NCBI GenBank assembly: GCA_944388615.1
Contig: CALXJL010000017.1
Span: forward strand, 1 to 19,093
Source: an uncultured Clostridia bacterium
Lineage (GTDB): Bacteria > Bacillota > Clostridia > TANB77 > CAG-508
Direction: 5' to 3'
DNA: 19,093 nt
Both the position numbers and the translations under genes were made by a program. Shown piece after piece: positions 5,547-13,991 of this stretch (its first letter is position 1; the number at the start of each line of letters is the position of its first letter). The notes beneath the pieces were generated by a model that did no database searches, was not told the origin of the DNA, and worked only from the letters and a program-made list of their open reading frames with translations.

Positions 5547-6386
5547 GTGATTAACATTTTTAATAAAAAAAAATTATTATCGTATACTCTTTGTATATTT
5601 TTAACTTTATTTTTAATTTTATTATCTATATTATGTGTTATTAAATATACCATTCTTAATAAGGAATATGTAAAACAACAATTAAATTCTTCTAATTATT
5701 ACACAGATTTGTATAATATTATTCAAGATGGTTTTAATAATTATATTCTTCAATCTGGATTTGATAATAAAATTTTAGATAATATTATTACTATTTCATC
5801 TATTACTGATGATGTAAATAATTTAATAGATAGCTTATTTGCTGGTTCAATTGTTAATATTTCTACAAGTATAGTACAAGATACTTTACATGCAAATATT
5901 GAGAATTTTATCTCTGAACATAATTATATTGTAGATGATGAGACTTCTTCTAATATAAAAATTTTTGAGGATTCTATTATTGATGTATATATAAATAATA
6001 TTGTTTATTCTGAGAATATTGTTAATACAATTTCTACATTTATGCCTAAAGTTCAAAAATTATTTACTATTGCTATTATTGCTCTAGTAGTATTGTCTAT
6101 TGTTTTAGCTATACTTGTATTTATTTTAAATAAAGCATCATTGGGAATAAGCCTTGTTTCAAGTGGTTTATTATTAATCTTTTCTCATTTTTATTCTTAT
6201 ATTAATATTGCAATTAATAATATATTAATACTTAATAAGGCTTTTTCTACATTTGTTTCTCATATACTTAATATTATACTAAACAATTTATTTATAATTG
6301 GTATTGTAGGTTTAATTATTGGCTTAATAATTATTATACTTGCATCTAGTACAGTTTTTAAAAATAGGAAAATGCTAACAGACTGA
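5547..6386 (+). CDS. Multi-pass membrane protein of unknown function in the sortase locus
   Basis: No family recognised. From the GTG at 5547 it has 279 residues: one membrane segment near the N-terminus (about 12-35), an outside domain of about 130 residues rich in Asn, Asp, Ile and Ser with no cysteine pair or catalytic motif that I can see, then three closely spaced membrane segments in the last 110 residues and a short basic end. The start is uncertain. ATG at 5487 and ATG at 5517 are in frame but overlap the part of the sortase gene coding for its catalytic arginine. TTG 5544 or GTG 5547 follows the purines AGAAAG just after the sortase stop. It shares the transcript of the sortase and its substrate and ends at a strong terminator. 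It could assist sortase placement or precursor handling, but nothing in the sequence proves that. Confidence 0.75.
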   Translation: MINIFNKKKLLSYTLCIFLTLFLILLSILCVIKYTILNKEYVKQQLNSSNYYTDLYNIIQDGFNNYILQSGFDNKILDNIITISSITDDVNNLIDSLFAGSIVNISTSIVQDTLHANIENFISEHNYIVDDETSSNIKIFEDSIIDVYINNIVYSENIVNTISTFMPKVQKLFTIAIIALVVLSIVLAILVFILNKASLGISLVSSGLLLIFSHFYSYINIAINNILILNKAFSTFVSHILNIILNNLFIIGIVGLIIGLIIIILASSTVFKNRKMLTD

Positions 6387-6417
6387 ACCTTTTTTCTTTA
6401 AGTTCAGTCTGTTTTTT
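6377..6417 (+). terminator. Strong intrinsic terminator of the sortase locus
   Basis: A perfect 12-bp stem, AACAGACTGAAC (6377-6388) with GTTCAGTCTGTT (6402-6413), and a 13-base loop run into a T stretch ending at 6417. The left arm overlaps the end of the membrane-protein gene, and the T run touches the stop codon of the convergent pseudouridine synthase (6418-6416). On the minus strand the stem is followed by few T residues, so any action there is weaker. Confidence 0.92.
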
Positions 6418-7111
6418 ATATTTCTTCTAATATACTACCATCTAATATTTTCCAACTACCATCTATTTTAGGTAGAACTTTAAAAACCATATTTTCTTTT
6501 TTTACAGGATGTTCAAACTCCAACTTATATGCCCATAAGCAAATTTGCTTTCCTCTTCCTCTTGTACCATATTTTTGATCTCCATAAATACTATGATTTC
6601 TAGATGCCATTTGCACCCTAATTTGATGGTGTCTTCCTGTATGTAAATTTATTTTTAATACAGATAAATTAATCTCCTCATTATATATTACTTCTTCATA
6701 ATCTAGTATCGCTTTTTTTGAGTTTTTCGTACCTTCTTCCACTACCCTACTCATATTTTTTCTTTCGTTTTTTAATAAATAATCTTCCAATGTTCCAGTT
6801 TTGCTTTCCATTTTTCCATCTACAATAACCAAATAAGTTTTTTTCATTTGTTTTTCCCTAACCTGATTACTTAATCTTGATGCAGCTTTTGAAGTTTTTG
6901 CAAAAACCATAACTCCACCAACAGGCCTATCTAATCTATGTACTAATCCTAAATATACTTCACCAGGTTTATTATATTTTTCTTTTAGATATTTTCTTAT
7001 AATTGTTAGCATATCTAAATCACCTGTTTTATCACCCTGTGAAGGTATATTTACAGGTTTTTCTACTACTATAATATGATTATCTTCATATATTACATTT
7101 AATTTGTCCAT
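6416..7111 (-). CDS. RluA-family RNA pseudouridine synthase
   Basis: Isomerises a uridine in structured RNA, most likely rRNA or tRNA. The 231 residues contain the core only, with no S4 domain in front. Visible motifs are EKPVNIPSQ (17-25), the catalytic loop HRLDR (58-62, Asp61 as the nucleophile) followed by VGGVMVFAKT, and GRHHQIRVQ. The usual loop has Thr-Ser-Gly after HRLDR; here it is Pro-Val-Gly-Gly, as in the small RluA-like paralogs of Firmicutes. The target base cannot be predicted. Start: ATG touching the stop of the methyltransferase gene (TAAATG), with GGGAG at the end of that gene, hence coupled translation. Last gene of the rimO operon. Confidence 0.9.
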   Translation of the reverse strand: MDKLNVIYEDNHIIVVEKPVNIPSQGDKTGDLDMLTIIRKYLKEKYNKPGEVYLGLVHRLDRPVGGVMVFAKTSKAASRLSNQVREKQMKKTYLVIVDGKMESKTGTLEDYLLKNERKNMSRVVEEGTKNSKKAILDYEEVIYNEEINLSVLKINLHTGRHHQIRVQMASRNHSIYGDQKYGTRGRGKQICLWAYKLEFEHPVKKENMVFKVLPKIDGSWKILDGSILEEI

Positions 7112-7969
7112 TTATTTCTCCCATCTACCATAGATACCACAAGGTAAAACTAATTTAGAATTTGTCATTGGTAATCCAATTTCTCCATTTGACAATTTTC
7201 CTTTATATTTAATATTTAGATTTAAAATATTTTCTAAAACCTTACTAGAGATTCCTGTTGTATATGAATTTATTAGGAAAAATAATGGATCATCTGATAA
7301 TACTTTTGTACATAACTCCACTAATTCGTTTACATTTTCTTCAAACTTCCAAACCTCTCCATTTGCACCTCTACCATAAGAAGGTGGATCCATAACAATT
7401 GCATCATACTTATTATTTCTTCTTATTTCTCTATTAACAAATTTAATAACATCATCAACTATATATCTAACAGGTCTATTTGCAAGTCCACAAGAAGCAA
7501 CATTTTCTTTTGCCCATGAAACCATTCCTTTTGAGCTGTCTACATGACACACACTTGCACCAGCCGATAAACATGCACAAGTTGCCCCACCTGTATATGC
7601 AAATAAATTTAGTACTTTAATTTCTCTTTTTTCAGATTTTATTTTATTAATCATCCAATCCCAATTAACTGCTTGTTCTGGGAATAAACCTGTATGTTTA
7701 AATCCCATTGGTTTTATATTAAAAGTTAAGTTTTTATATTTTACTTGCCAAGAACTTGGCATTTTTTTATTATATTTCCAACTACCTCCACCTGAACTAC
7801 TCCTTTGATATGTAGCATTAATATTTTTCCATTTTTCAGGGAATGATTTTTTCTTCCATATAATTTGTGGATCTGGTCTTGCTAGAATTACATCTTTCCA
7901 TCTTTCTAATTTTTGTCCTTCTGACATATCTAATATTTCATAATCTTTCCAATCATTTGCTATAATCAT
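7112..7969 (-). CDS. Class I SAM-dependent methyltransferase, RlmI/RlmK-like catalytic domain
   Basis: Probably methylates rRNA. The 285 residues show an N-terminal beta-rich part (about 1-90), then the SAM-binding loop LNLFAYTGG (120-128), the acidic end of strand 2 (CHVDSSKG), and the substrate motif MDPPSYGRG (193-201), as in 23S rRNA cytosine-5 methyltransferases of the RlmI group. The N-terminal PUA domain of RlmI is missing. Start: ATG 7969, eleven bases after AAGGAG. It lies between a small membrane protein and a pseudouridine synthase, in an operon otherwise concerned with ribosome modification and DNA repair, which fits an RNA-modifying role. Target nucleotide unknown. Confidence 0.85.
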   Translation of the reverse strand: MIIANDWKDYEILDMSEGQKLERWKDVILARPDPQIIWKKKSFPEKWKNINATYQRSSSGGGSWKYNKKMPSSWQVKYKNLTFNIKPMGFKHTGLFPEQAVNWDWMINKIKSEKREIKVLNLFAYTGGATCACLSAGASVCHVDSSKGMVSWAKENVASCGLANRPVRYIVDDVIKFVNREIRRNNKYDAIVMDPPSYGRGANGEVWKFEENVNELVELCTKVLSDDPLFFLINSYTTGISSKVLENILNLNIKYKGKLSNGEIGLPMTNSKLVLPCGIYGRWEK

Positions 7970-8003
7970 TGCTTCTTTATTTGCTCCTTTCAGATGATTC
8001 TTT

Positions 8004-8192
8004 TTATATTGTAGACAAAATTTTTATAAAATTACTTAATAAAACTACATCTGCTATTACTAAAATAGCAAAAACTATTGTAACAATAGTAATTATTCTG
8101 TTTTCCTTAATTCTTGTCCACAAATTTTTCTTGAGTTTCTGGCTTTCTCCAATATACTTTACTTTGCAAATAATATCATTTGTGTATTCCAT
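8004..8192 (-). CDS. Small single-pass membrane protein, 62 residues, unknown function
   Basis: Unrecognised. It has a hydrophilic N-terminal half with basic patches (KLKKNLWTRIKENR, about 20-33) and one membrane segment at about 34-56, then a short end. This suggests an inside N-terminus, though no signal is certain. Start: the ATG at 8192 follows AAGGGGGA by four bases. An in-frame ATG at 8228 would add 12 residues but has no binding site. It lies 79 bases after uvrC and 34 bases before the methyltransferase, on the same strand and presumably in the same transcript. The overlapping plus-strand frame has no binding site and looks like a shadow. Confidence 0.65.
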   Translation of the reverse strand: MEYTNDIICKVKYIGESQKLKKNLWTRIKENRIITIVTIVFAILVIADVVLLSNFIKILSTI

Positions 8193-8271
8193 AAAATCCC
8201 CCTTTTCTAAAATACATAATTTGTCCATTGTATTCTATATTATATATATTCGGGGATTTTTTGTTTTATGA

Positions 8272-10059
8272 CTATTTATTTAAATTTTCTAATATTTTAT
8301 TTGCTATTTTCTTATTTATTCCTTTTACTTTTGTTAATTCATCAACACTAGAACTTGCAATTTTACTTACACTTCCAAATTCTTTTAATAACAATCTTTT
8401 CTTTTTATCTCCTATTCCTGGAATATCGTCTAACTCAGATTTTACCATTGATTTATCTCTAAGTTTTTTGTGATACCCTATTGCTATATCATGTACAGAA
8501 TCTTGGAAATTTGTTATTAAATTTAATAATTCATTACTAATTTCTAGCTCTTGTCTATTTTTATCCATTAATGCTCTTGTTCTGTGCTTATCATTTTTTA
8601 CCATTCCAAATATTGGAATTTCTATTTTATATGACCTCACTGCTTCTATTGCTGCATTAATTTGTGTTATACCACCATCTACAAAAATAACATCTGGTAA
8701 TTCTCCAAAACCACCTTTTGGATTATCTAATGAATGTTTTATTCTTCTTGTTATAACCTCATTCATACATTTAGGATCATCTTGTCCTTGTACTGTTTTT
8801 ATTCTAAATCTTCTTGCCAAGTTCTTTTTTATAACTCCATCTTGCATAACACACATTCCTGCAACCATATTTGTTCCAGATATATTAGATATATCATAAC
8901 ATTCTATTTTTCTTGGCATTTTATCTAATTTTAATACTTCTTTTAATTCTTTTAATAAAGAATATTTATCTTCTTCCTTATTTGTTAAAGTTATTTGTGC
9001 ATTATTTTCTGCCATTTCTACTAGTCGTAATTTTTCTCCTTTTTGAGGTGTTTTTATTTCCACTTTTCTTTCTGCCTGCTCACTTAATAACTGACTTATT
9101 ATTTCTTTATCGTCTATTTCTTCTCTAATCATTATTTTATTTGGCAAGATTGGTCTATTCATATAATATTGTTTTATGAATTCAGATAACATTTCTTTAT
9201 CTTCTATACCATTATTTTCGAAGAAATAGTGTTCTCTTCCAATCATTTTGCTTTTACGAATAAAAAATATTTCTACACAAATTCTAAAATCACTTTTTGC
9301 TATTCCTATAACATCTATATCATTCTCAGAAATATTGGATACTTTTTGTTTAGCAGATATTCTTTCTATTGCCACTTTTTTATCTCTTAAATATGCTGCT
9401 TTTTCAAATTCCATTTTTTTAGATGCCTCAAGCATTTCTTCTTCAAGTTGTTTTTGCAATTTTTCTGTTTTTCCATCCAAAATTGCTATAATCTCATCAA
9501 TTTGTTTTTTATATTCTTCTTTAGATACATATCCCATACATGGTGCTAAACACTTTTTTATATGATAATTCAAACATGGTCTATCTTTATATTTAAAACT
9601 TCTACATTGCCTAATTTTAAATTTATCTTTTATAAAATCTATCATTTCTCTTGCACTACCACTATTAGCATATGGTCCAAAATATTTTGCTCCATCATTT
9701 AATATACGTCTTGTAATATACATATCTGGATAATCTGCTTTTACATTTATTTTTATGTATGGATATGTTTTATCATCTTTTAAAAGTACATTAAATTTAG
9801 GCATATTCTTTTTTATTAAATTACATTCCAATATTAATGCTTCTGCTTCATTATCTGTTACTATATATTCAAAATAATCCACTAAAGAGACCATATTTTC
9901 TATTCTTTTAGTTTTATTATTTTTTCTAAAATATTGTCTCACTCTGTTTTTTAGTGAAATAGCTTTTCCTACATAGATTATTTTGCCTGTTTTATCATGC
10001 ATAATATATACACCGGGTTTATTAGGCAATTTTTTCAATTCTTCTTCTATATTAAACAG
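8272..10059 (-). CDS. uvrC: Excinuclease ABC subunit C, apparently starting at CTG
   Basis: Makes both incisions in nucleotide excision repair after UvrA and UvrB find the lesion. Domains in order: GIY-YIG nuclease (PGVYIM...IIYVGKA, with Arg in LKNRVRQYF), a cysteine-containing stretch (CRSFKYKDRPCLNYHIKKCLAPC), the UvrB-binding UVR helix pair (LEEEMLEASKKMEFEKAAYLRD), an RNase H-like domain with its acidic residues (ECYDISN, VIFVDGG), and a C-terminal helix-hairpin-helix pair (DDIPGIGDKKKRLLLKEFGS...KVKGINKKIANKIL). About 595 residues, a normal length. The first TTG (10038) lies 30 bases from the binding site GGAGGG. CTG at 10059-10057 has the correct 9-base spacing and restores the usual N-terminus (M)FNIEEELKKLPNKPGVY. 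ATC at 10062 is possible; an in-frame TAG lies at 10068. It follows rimO by 19 bases. Confidence 0.94.
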   Translation of the reverse strand: MFNIEEELKKLPNKPGVYIMHDKTGKIIYVGKAISLKNRVRQYFRKNNKTKRIENMVSLVDYFEYIVTDNEAEALILECNLIKKNMPKFNVLLKDDKTYPYIKINVKADYPDMYITRRILNDGAKYFGPYANSGSAREMIDFIKDKFKIRQCRSFKYKDRPCLNYHIKKCLAPCMGYVSKEEYKKQIDEIIAILDGKTEKLQKQLEEEMLEASKKMEFEKAAYLRDKKVAIERISAKQKVSNISENDIDVIGIAKSDFRICVEIFFIRKSKMIGREHYFFENNGIEDKEMLSEFIKQYYMNRPILPNKIMIREEIDDKEIISQLLSEQAERKVEIKTPQKGEKLRLVEMAENNAQITLTNKEEDKYSLLKELKEVLKLDKMPRKIECYDISNISGTNMVAGMCVMQDGVIKKNLARRFRIKTVQGQDDPKCMNEVITRRIKHSLDNPKGGFGELPDVIFVDGGITQINAAIEAVRSYKIEIPIFGMVKNDKHRTRALMDKNRQELEISNELLNLITNFQDSVHDIAIGYHKKLRDKSMVKSELDDIPGIGDKKKRLLLKEFGSVSKIASSSVDELTKVKGINKKIANKILENLNK

Positions 10060-10078
10060 GATAATCTACCCTCCTTGT

Positions 10079-11383
10079 CTAAATAATTTCTGCAATTAAA
10101 TCATATTCATTTACATCTGTTATTTTACAATCTATAAGACTTCCTTCTAGTATTTGTTTTGTTTTTCTTATATATACTATCCCATCTATTTCTGGGACAT
10201 CCATATATGTTCTTCCTATATAATATTTATTATCAAATGATGATCCTTCTATTAGAACTTTATATGTATTTCCTATTTTTTCTTTTAATTTTTGCTCACT
10301 TATTTTATTCTGAACTTCCATTATTTTATTATATCTTGATTTTTTAGTCATATGATGTATTTGTTCTTTAAGTTTTTCTGCGGGTGTTCCTTCTTCTTTT
10401 GAAAACATGAATGCACCCATTTTATCTAATTTTGCTTTTTTTATGAATTCATATAATTGTTCAAAATCTTCATTTGTTTCTCCTGGAAATCCTACCATTA
10501 CAGTTGTTCTTATTATTACATCTGGTATTTTATTCCTTAATTTTTCTATTAATTCATATATTGATTCAGATGTACTTTTTCTATTCATTCTTTTTAAGAC
10601 TTTATTTGATATATGTTGTATTGGTATATCAAAATAATTACATATTTTATCATTATTTTTTACTACATCTATTAATTCATCTGTTATTGATTCAGGATAT
10701 GCATATAAGAATCTTATCCATTTTATTCCATCTATTTTGCATAATTCTTGTAATAATTTTGCAAGCATTGGTTTTCCATATATATCTATCCCATATTTTG
10801 TAGTATCTTGTGCTACTACAATTAATTCTTTAATATCTTTTTTAGCAATTATTTTTGCTTCTTCTACTATGTCTTCTATTTTTCTACTAGTATATTCTCC
10901 CCTTATTTTTGGTATAGCACAAAATGTACATTTGTTATTACATCCATCTGCTATTCTTAAATATGCATAATTATCGCCTGTTGTAATAACTCTGGAATTA
11001 TAATCTAATTTATTTATTTCTGAATTAGGTATTTCTTTTATTTTATTTACTATTTGATCCCATATTGTTTCATATGAATCGTATTTTATAAATAGATCCA
11101 CTTCTGGCATTTCTTTTTCTAATTCATCTTTATATCTTTGTACAAGACACCCCATAGCAATTAGATATTTACATCTTTTTTCTTTATATTCTGCCATTTC
11201 AAGTAATGTATTTATTGCTTCTTGTTTTGCAGATTCTATAAATCCACATGTGTTTACTATTATAATATCTGCTTTTTCTGGATTGTTTACTATATCATAT
11301 CCATTTTTCTTAAATAGTCCTATTAACATTTCACTATCTACTAAATTTTTACTACATCCTAGTGATACAAATCCTATATTCAT
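10079..11383 (-). CDS. rimO: Ribosomal protein uS12 methylthiotransferase RimO
   Basis: Radical-SAM enzyme that adds a methylthio group to the conserved aspartate of ribosomal protein uS12. It has three domains in 434 residues: UPF0004 with cluster cysteines Cys10 (SLGCSKN), Cys46 (NTCGFI) and Cys79 (MGCLVQRY); the radical-SAM domain with CNNKCTFC (Cys148, Cys152, Cys155); and a C-terminal TRAM domain (about 365-434). SLGCSKNLVDSE and CAIPKIRGEYTSR fit RimO rather than the tRNA enzyme MiaB. Length is full. Start: ATG after AAGAGGT. First gene of an operon with uvrC and the genes below it, driven by the near-consensus promoter at 11416-11444. Confidence 0.96.
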   Translation of the reverse strand: MNIGFVSLGCSKNLVDSEMLIGLFKKNGYDIVNNPEKADIIIVNTCGFIESAKQEAINTLLEMAEYKEKRCKYLIAMGCLVQRYKDELEKEMPEVDLFIKYDSYETIWDQIVNKIKEIPNSEINKLDYNSRVITTGDNYAYLRIADGCNNKCTFCAIPKIRGEYTSRKIEDIVEEAKIIAKKDIKELIVVAQDTTKYGIDIYGKPMLAKLLQELCKIDGIKWIRFLYAYPESITDELIDVVKNNDKICNYFDIPIQHISNKVLKRMNRKSTSESIYELIEKLRNKIPDVIIRTTVMVGFPGETNEDFEQLYEFIKKAKLDKMGAFMFSKEEGTPAEKLKEQIHHMTKKSRYNKIMEVQNKISEQKLKEKIGNTYKVLIEGSSFDNKYYIGRTYMDVPEIDGIVYIRKTKQILEGSLIDCKITDVNEYDLIAEII

Positions 11384-11415
11384 TTTTTACCTCTTTTTTA
11401 TTAAATTTCTGTTCT

Positions 11416-11444
11416 ATTTTACTATATTTTTCAACTTTTTTCAA
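11416..11444 (-). promoter_or_regulatory. Sigma-A type promoter for the rimO-uvrC operon
   Basis: The -35 is TTGAAA (11444-11439), the spacer 17 bases, and the -10 TAAAAT (11421-11416), each box with one mismatch. The start would be near 11409, about 25 bases before the rimO ATG. It lies just downstream of the fatty-acid operon terminator, so the two operons are separately transcribed. Confidence 0.8.
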
Positions 11445-11480
11445 GTAGTGAATATGTTAGCAATTTTTTATATAATAAAT

Positions 11481-11519
11481 AAAAAAGGTAGAAACTTATT
11501 TTTTTAGTTCTACCTTTTT
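11481..11519 (-). terminator. Intrinsic terminator of the acc-fabI operon
   Basis: A 12-bp stem, AAAAAGGTAGAA (11482-11493) with TTCTACCTTTTT (11508-11519), closes a 14-base loop and on the minus strand is followed by T residues down to 11481. It begins 11 bases past the fabI stop. Confidence 0.88.
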
Positions 11520-11529
11520 ATATTATTTT

Positions 11530-12300
11530 CTATACTCCTATTGTAGAGAAACCATTATCAACATGTATAACTTCACCTGTTATTGCTGATGACATATCAC
11601 TAAATAAGAAAGATACAGCATCTCCAACTTGCTGGGTTGTGACATTTTGATGTAATGGTGCTTTTTCTTCAACTACATCTAATATTGTTCCAAAATCTTT
11701 TATGCCTTTTGCAGATAATGTTTTTATTGGTCCTGCAGATATTGCATTAACACGTATTTTATCTCTTCCCATATCTTTTGCTAAATATCTAACACTTGCT
11801 TCTAATGCTGCTTTTGCAACTCCCATTACATTATAACCTTCTACTACTTTTTCAGATCCATAGTATGTAAACGCTACTAAGCTTCCTTTTTCTTTTATTA
11901 ATCCTATTTCTTTTGCAATTCTTGCTATAGCAACAAAAGAATATGCACTAACATCATTTGCATGTGCAAAACCATCTCTAGATGTTAATATAAAGTCATT
12001 TCTTAAATCATCTGTATTAGCATGTGCTATACTATGTAAAATACCATCTATTTCTCCATATTCTGCTTTTACTTGTTCTAAGCATTTTTTAATATCTTCA
12101 TCTGAACTTGCATCACAAGAAAAAGATTTTGCACCTGGTATTTCTTCTATTAATTTATTTATTTTTTCCTCATTTTCAAAAGGACTATGTGTAAAAATAA
12201 CTTGTGCACCATTTTCGTGTGCTGATCTAGCTGCTCCCCATGCTATACTCCATTTGTTTCTAATTCCCATAATTAATACTTTTTTGTCTTTTAATATCAT
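11530..12300 (-). CDS. fabI: Enoyl-[acyl-carrier-protein] reductase FabI
   Basis: NAD(P)H-dependent reductase for the last step of each fatty-acid elongation round; the family is the target of triclosan-type inhibitors. The 256-residue short-chain dehydrogenase fold has the FabI variant of the nucleotide loop (MGIRNKWSIAWGAA, 11-24) and the catalytic set Tyr146, Tyr156 and Lys163 (TYYGSEK...YNVMGVAK), which falls on the same numbering as the E. coli enzyme. It then has the AGPIKTLSA substrate loop, and it ends in DNGFSTIGV. Start: ATG 12300, six bases after AAAGGTG; a GTG at 12309 is in frame but overlaps that binding site. Last gene of the operon after accA (19-base gap) and directly before the terminator. 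Many Clostridia use FabK instead, so the presence of FabI is informative. Confidence 0.95.
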   Translation of the reverse strand: MILKDKKVLIMGIRNKWSIAWGAARSAHENGAQVIFTHSPFENEEKINKLIEEIPGAKSFSCDASSDEDIKKCLEQVKAEYGEIDGILHSIAHANTDDLRNDFILTSRDGFAHANDVSAYSFVAIARIAKEIGLIKEKGSLVAFTYYGSEKVVEGYNVMGVAKAALEASVRYLAKDMGRDKIRVNAISAGPIKTLSAKGIKDFGTILDVVEEKAPLHQNVTTQQVGDAVSFLFSDMSSAITGEVIHVDNGFSTIGV

Positions 12301-12319
12301 TTTAATCACCTTTCTTTAT

Positions 12320-13108
12320 TTATATTATTTTTCTATATTTATTATACCTTTTGTTTAATAGTTCTTCTACATCTAATTTTGATAATTCTTTTATACTATC
12401 TTCTATACATTTTTTTATTTTTTTAGATACATTATCAATATCATTTTGTGCTCCATTTTCTGGTTCTTCAATTATTTCATCAATTATTCCCATATTTTTT
12501 AGTTCATCTGCTGTTATTTTCATGTTTTCTGCAGCTTCTTCTGCTCTTGAAGAATCTTTATACAAAATACTCGCAAACCCTTCTGGTGATAATATATAAT
12601 ACACTGAATTTTCTAGCATAATTATTTTATCTCCCACACTTATTGCAAGTGCTCCTCCACTTGCTCCTTCACCTATAACTATTGCAATTATTGGAACTTT
12701 AAGCTTAGACATTTCCATCATACTTCTTCCTATTGCTTCTCCTTGTCCTCTTTCTTCTGCACCTAAAATAGGATTAGCACCAGGTGTATCTATAAATGTA
12801 ATTATAGGTCTTTTAAATTTTTCTGCTTGTTTCATTAGCCTTACAGCTTTTCTATATCCTTCTGGATTTGGCATTCCGAAATTTCTTTCAATATTTTCTT
12901 TTGTAGTTTTTCCTTTCTGCTCTCCTATTACAGTTACATTCATTCCATTTAGTGTAGCAATTCCACCTACAATTGATTTATCATCTCCAAACACCCTATC
13001 ACCATGTAATTCTACAAAATCATCAAATATTTTGTCTATGTAATCTAGTGCAGTTGGTCTTTCAAGTTGTCTTGCCATTGTTACTTTGTCCCATGCTGTT
13101 TTACTCAT
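12320..13108 (-). CDS. accA: Acetyl-CoA carboxylase carboxyltransferase subunit alpha
   Basis: With AccD it forms the carboxyltransferase that moves the carboxyl group from biotin on AccB to acetyl-CoA, making malonyl-CoA. The 262 residues show the crotonase-like core: QKGKTTKENIERNFGMPNPEGYRKAVRLM, FIDTPGANPILGAEERGQGEAIGRSM, the oxyanion-hole glycines in IGEGASGGALAI, and MLENSVYYILSPEGFASIL. It is shorter than the proteobacterial protein (about 320), as is common in Firmicutes, where the N-terminal helical region is reduced. Start: ATG after AAAGGATGTG, 13 bases past the accD stop. The lysine-rich end (LNKRYNKYRKII) is usual. Confidence 0.96.
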   Translation of the reverse strand: MSKTAWDKVTMARQLERPTALDYIDKIFDDFVELHGDRVFGDDKSIVGGIATLNGMNVTVIGEQKGKTTKENIERNFGMPNPEGYRKAVRLMKQAEKFKRPIITFIDTPGANPILGAEERGQGEAIGRSMMEMSKLKVPIIAIVIGEGASGGALAISVGDKIIMLENSVYYILSPEGFASILYKDSSRAEEAAENMKITADELKNMGIIDEIIEEPENGAQNDIDNVSKKIKKCIEDSIKELSKLDVEELLNKRYNKYRKII

Positions 13109-13121
13109 TTTATCACATCCT

Positions 13122-13967
13122 TTATTTATGCATCAATATTAATTTATGTAACATATCCTTCATATCTTTTCTTTCTACAATTTTATCAACAAATCCATGT
13201 TCTAGTAGAAATTCAGAAGTTTGGAATCCATCTGGTAATTCCATTTTTATTGTTTGTTTTATTACTCTTGGTCCTGCAAAACCTATCATTGCTTTAGGTT
13301 CTGCAAGTACAATATCTCCAAGCATTGCAAAACTTGCTGTAACCCCACCATATGTAGGATCTGTAAGTACAGATATATATAATAGACCTGCATCATTTAA
13401 TTTTGCAATTGCAGCAGATGTTTTAGCCATTTGCATTAAAGATATCATACCTTCTTGCATTCTAGCTCCACCTGAAACACAAAATATAATAAGTGGTAGT
13501 TTTTCTTCTATTGCTTTTTCTACAGCAATTGTTATTTTTTCTCCAACAACACTTCCCATACTACCCATCATGAAATTTCCATCCATAACAGCTATTACTA
13601 CTTTTTCTCCATTTATTTCGCCTATACCTGTTGTAACAGCTTCTTTTATTTTTGTTTTTTCATGTAGTGATTCTATTTTCTTTAAATATCCTTCAAAATT
13701 TAAAGGATCCCTTGTTTGCATATCTGCATTTAATTCATTAAAAGTTCCTTCATCTATTATTTGTGCTATTCTTCTTCTAGCAGATAATCTAAAGTGTTTT
13801 CCACAATTTGGACACACACTGTAGTTTTTTCTTACATCTTCTTTATATAATATTTCTTTACATGCATCACATTTTACCCATTTTCCTATAAGCATATCTG
13901 CTGCTCTTACATTTTTCTTCGGAGTCTCTTCTTGTATACTAACTTTTTTGATTTTGTCTATTATCAT
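13122..13967 (-). CDS. accD: Acetyl-CoA carboxylase carboxyltransferase subunit beta
   Basis: Partner of AccA in the carboxyltransferase; its zinc ribbon is also implicated in nucleic-acid binding and autoregulation in E. coli. The 281 residues have the four zinc cysteines Cys33, Cys36, Cys52 and Cys55 (CDAC...CPNC), followed by the RLSARRRI linker and the crotonase-like core with FCVSGGARMQEGMISLMQMAKTSAA and DPTYGGVTASFAMLGD. Start: ATG 13967, seven bases after GGAGG. A TTG at 13988 is in frame but includes that binding site, so it is rejected. It lies 24 bases downstream of accC. Confidence 0.96.
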   Translation of the reverse strand: MIIDKIKKVSIQEETPKKNVRAADMLIGKWVKCDACKEILYKEDVRKNYSVCPNCGKHFRLSARRRIAQIIDEGTFNELNADMQTRDPLNFEGYLKKIESLHEKTKIKEAVTTGIGEINGEKVVIAVMDGNFMMGSMGSVVGEKITIAVEKAIEEKLPLIIFCVSGGARMQEGMISLMQMAKTSAAIAKLNDAGLLYISVLTDPTYGGVTASFAMLGDIVLAEPKAMIGFAGPRVIKQTIKMELPDGFQTSEFLLEHGFVDKIVERKDMKDMLHKLILMHK

Positions 13968-13991
13968 AAAAAAACCTCCATTCGACAAATT

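Noticed and set aside
12973..13824. Long plus-strand open frame of 283 codons
   Set aside because: It lies antisense to accA and accD, has no binding site, and its translation is a low-complexity hydrophobic shadow of two well-recognised genes.
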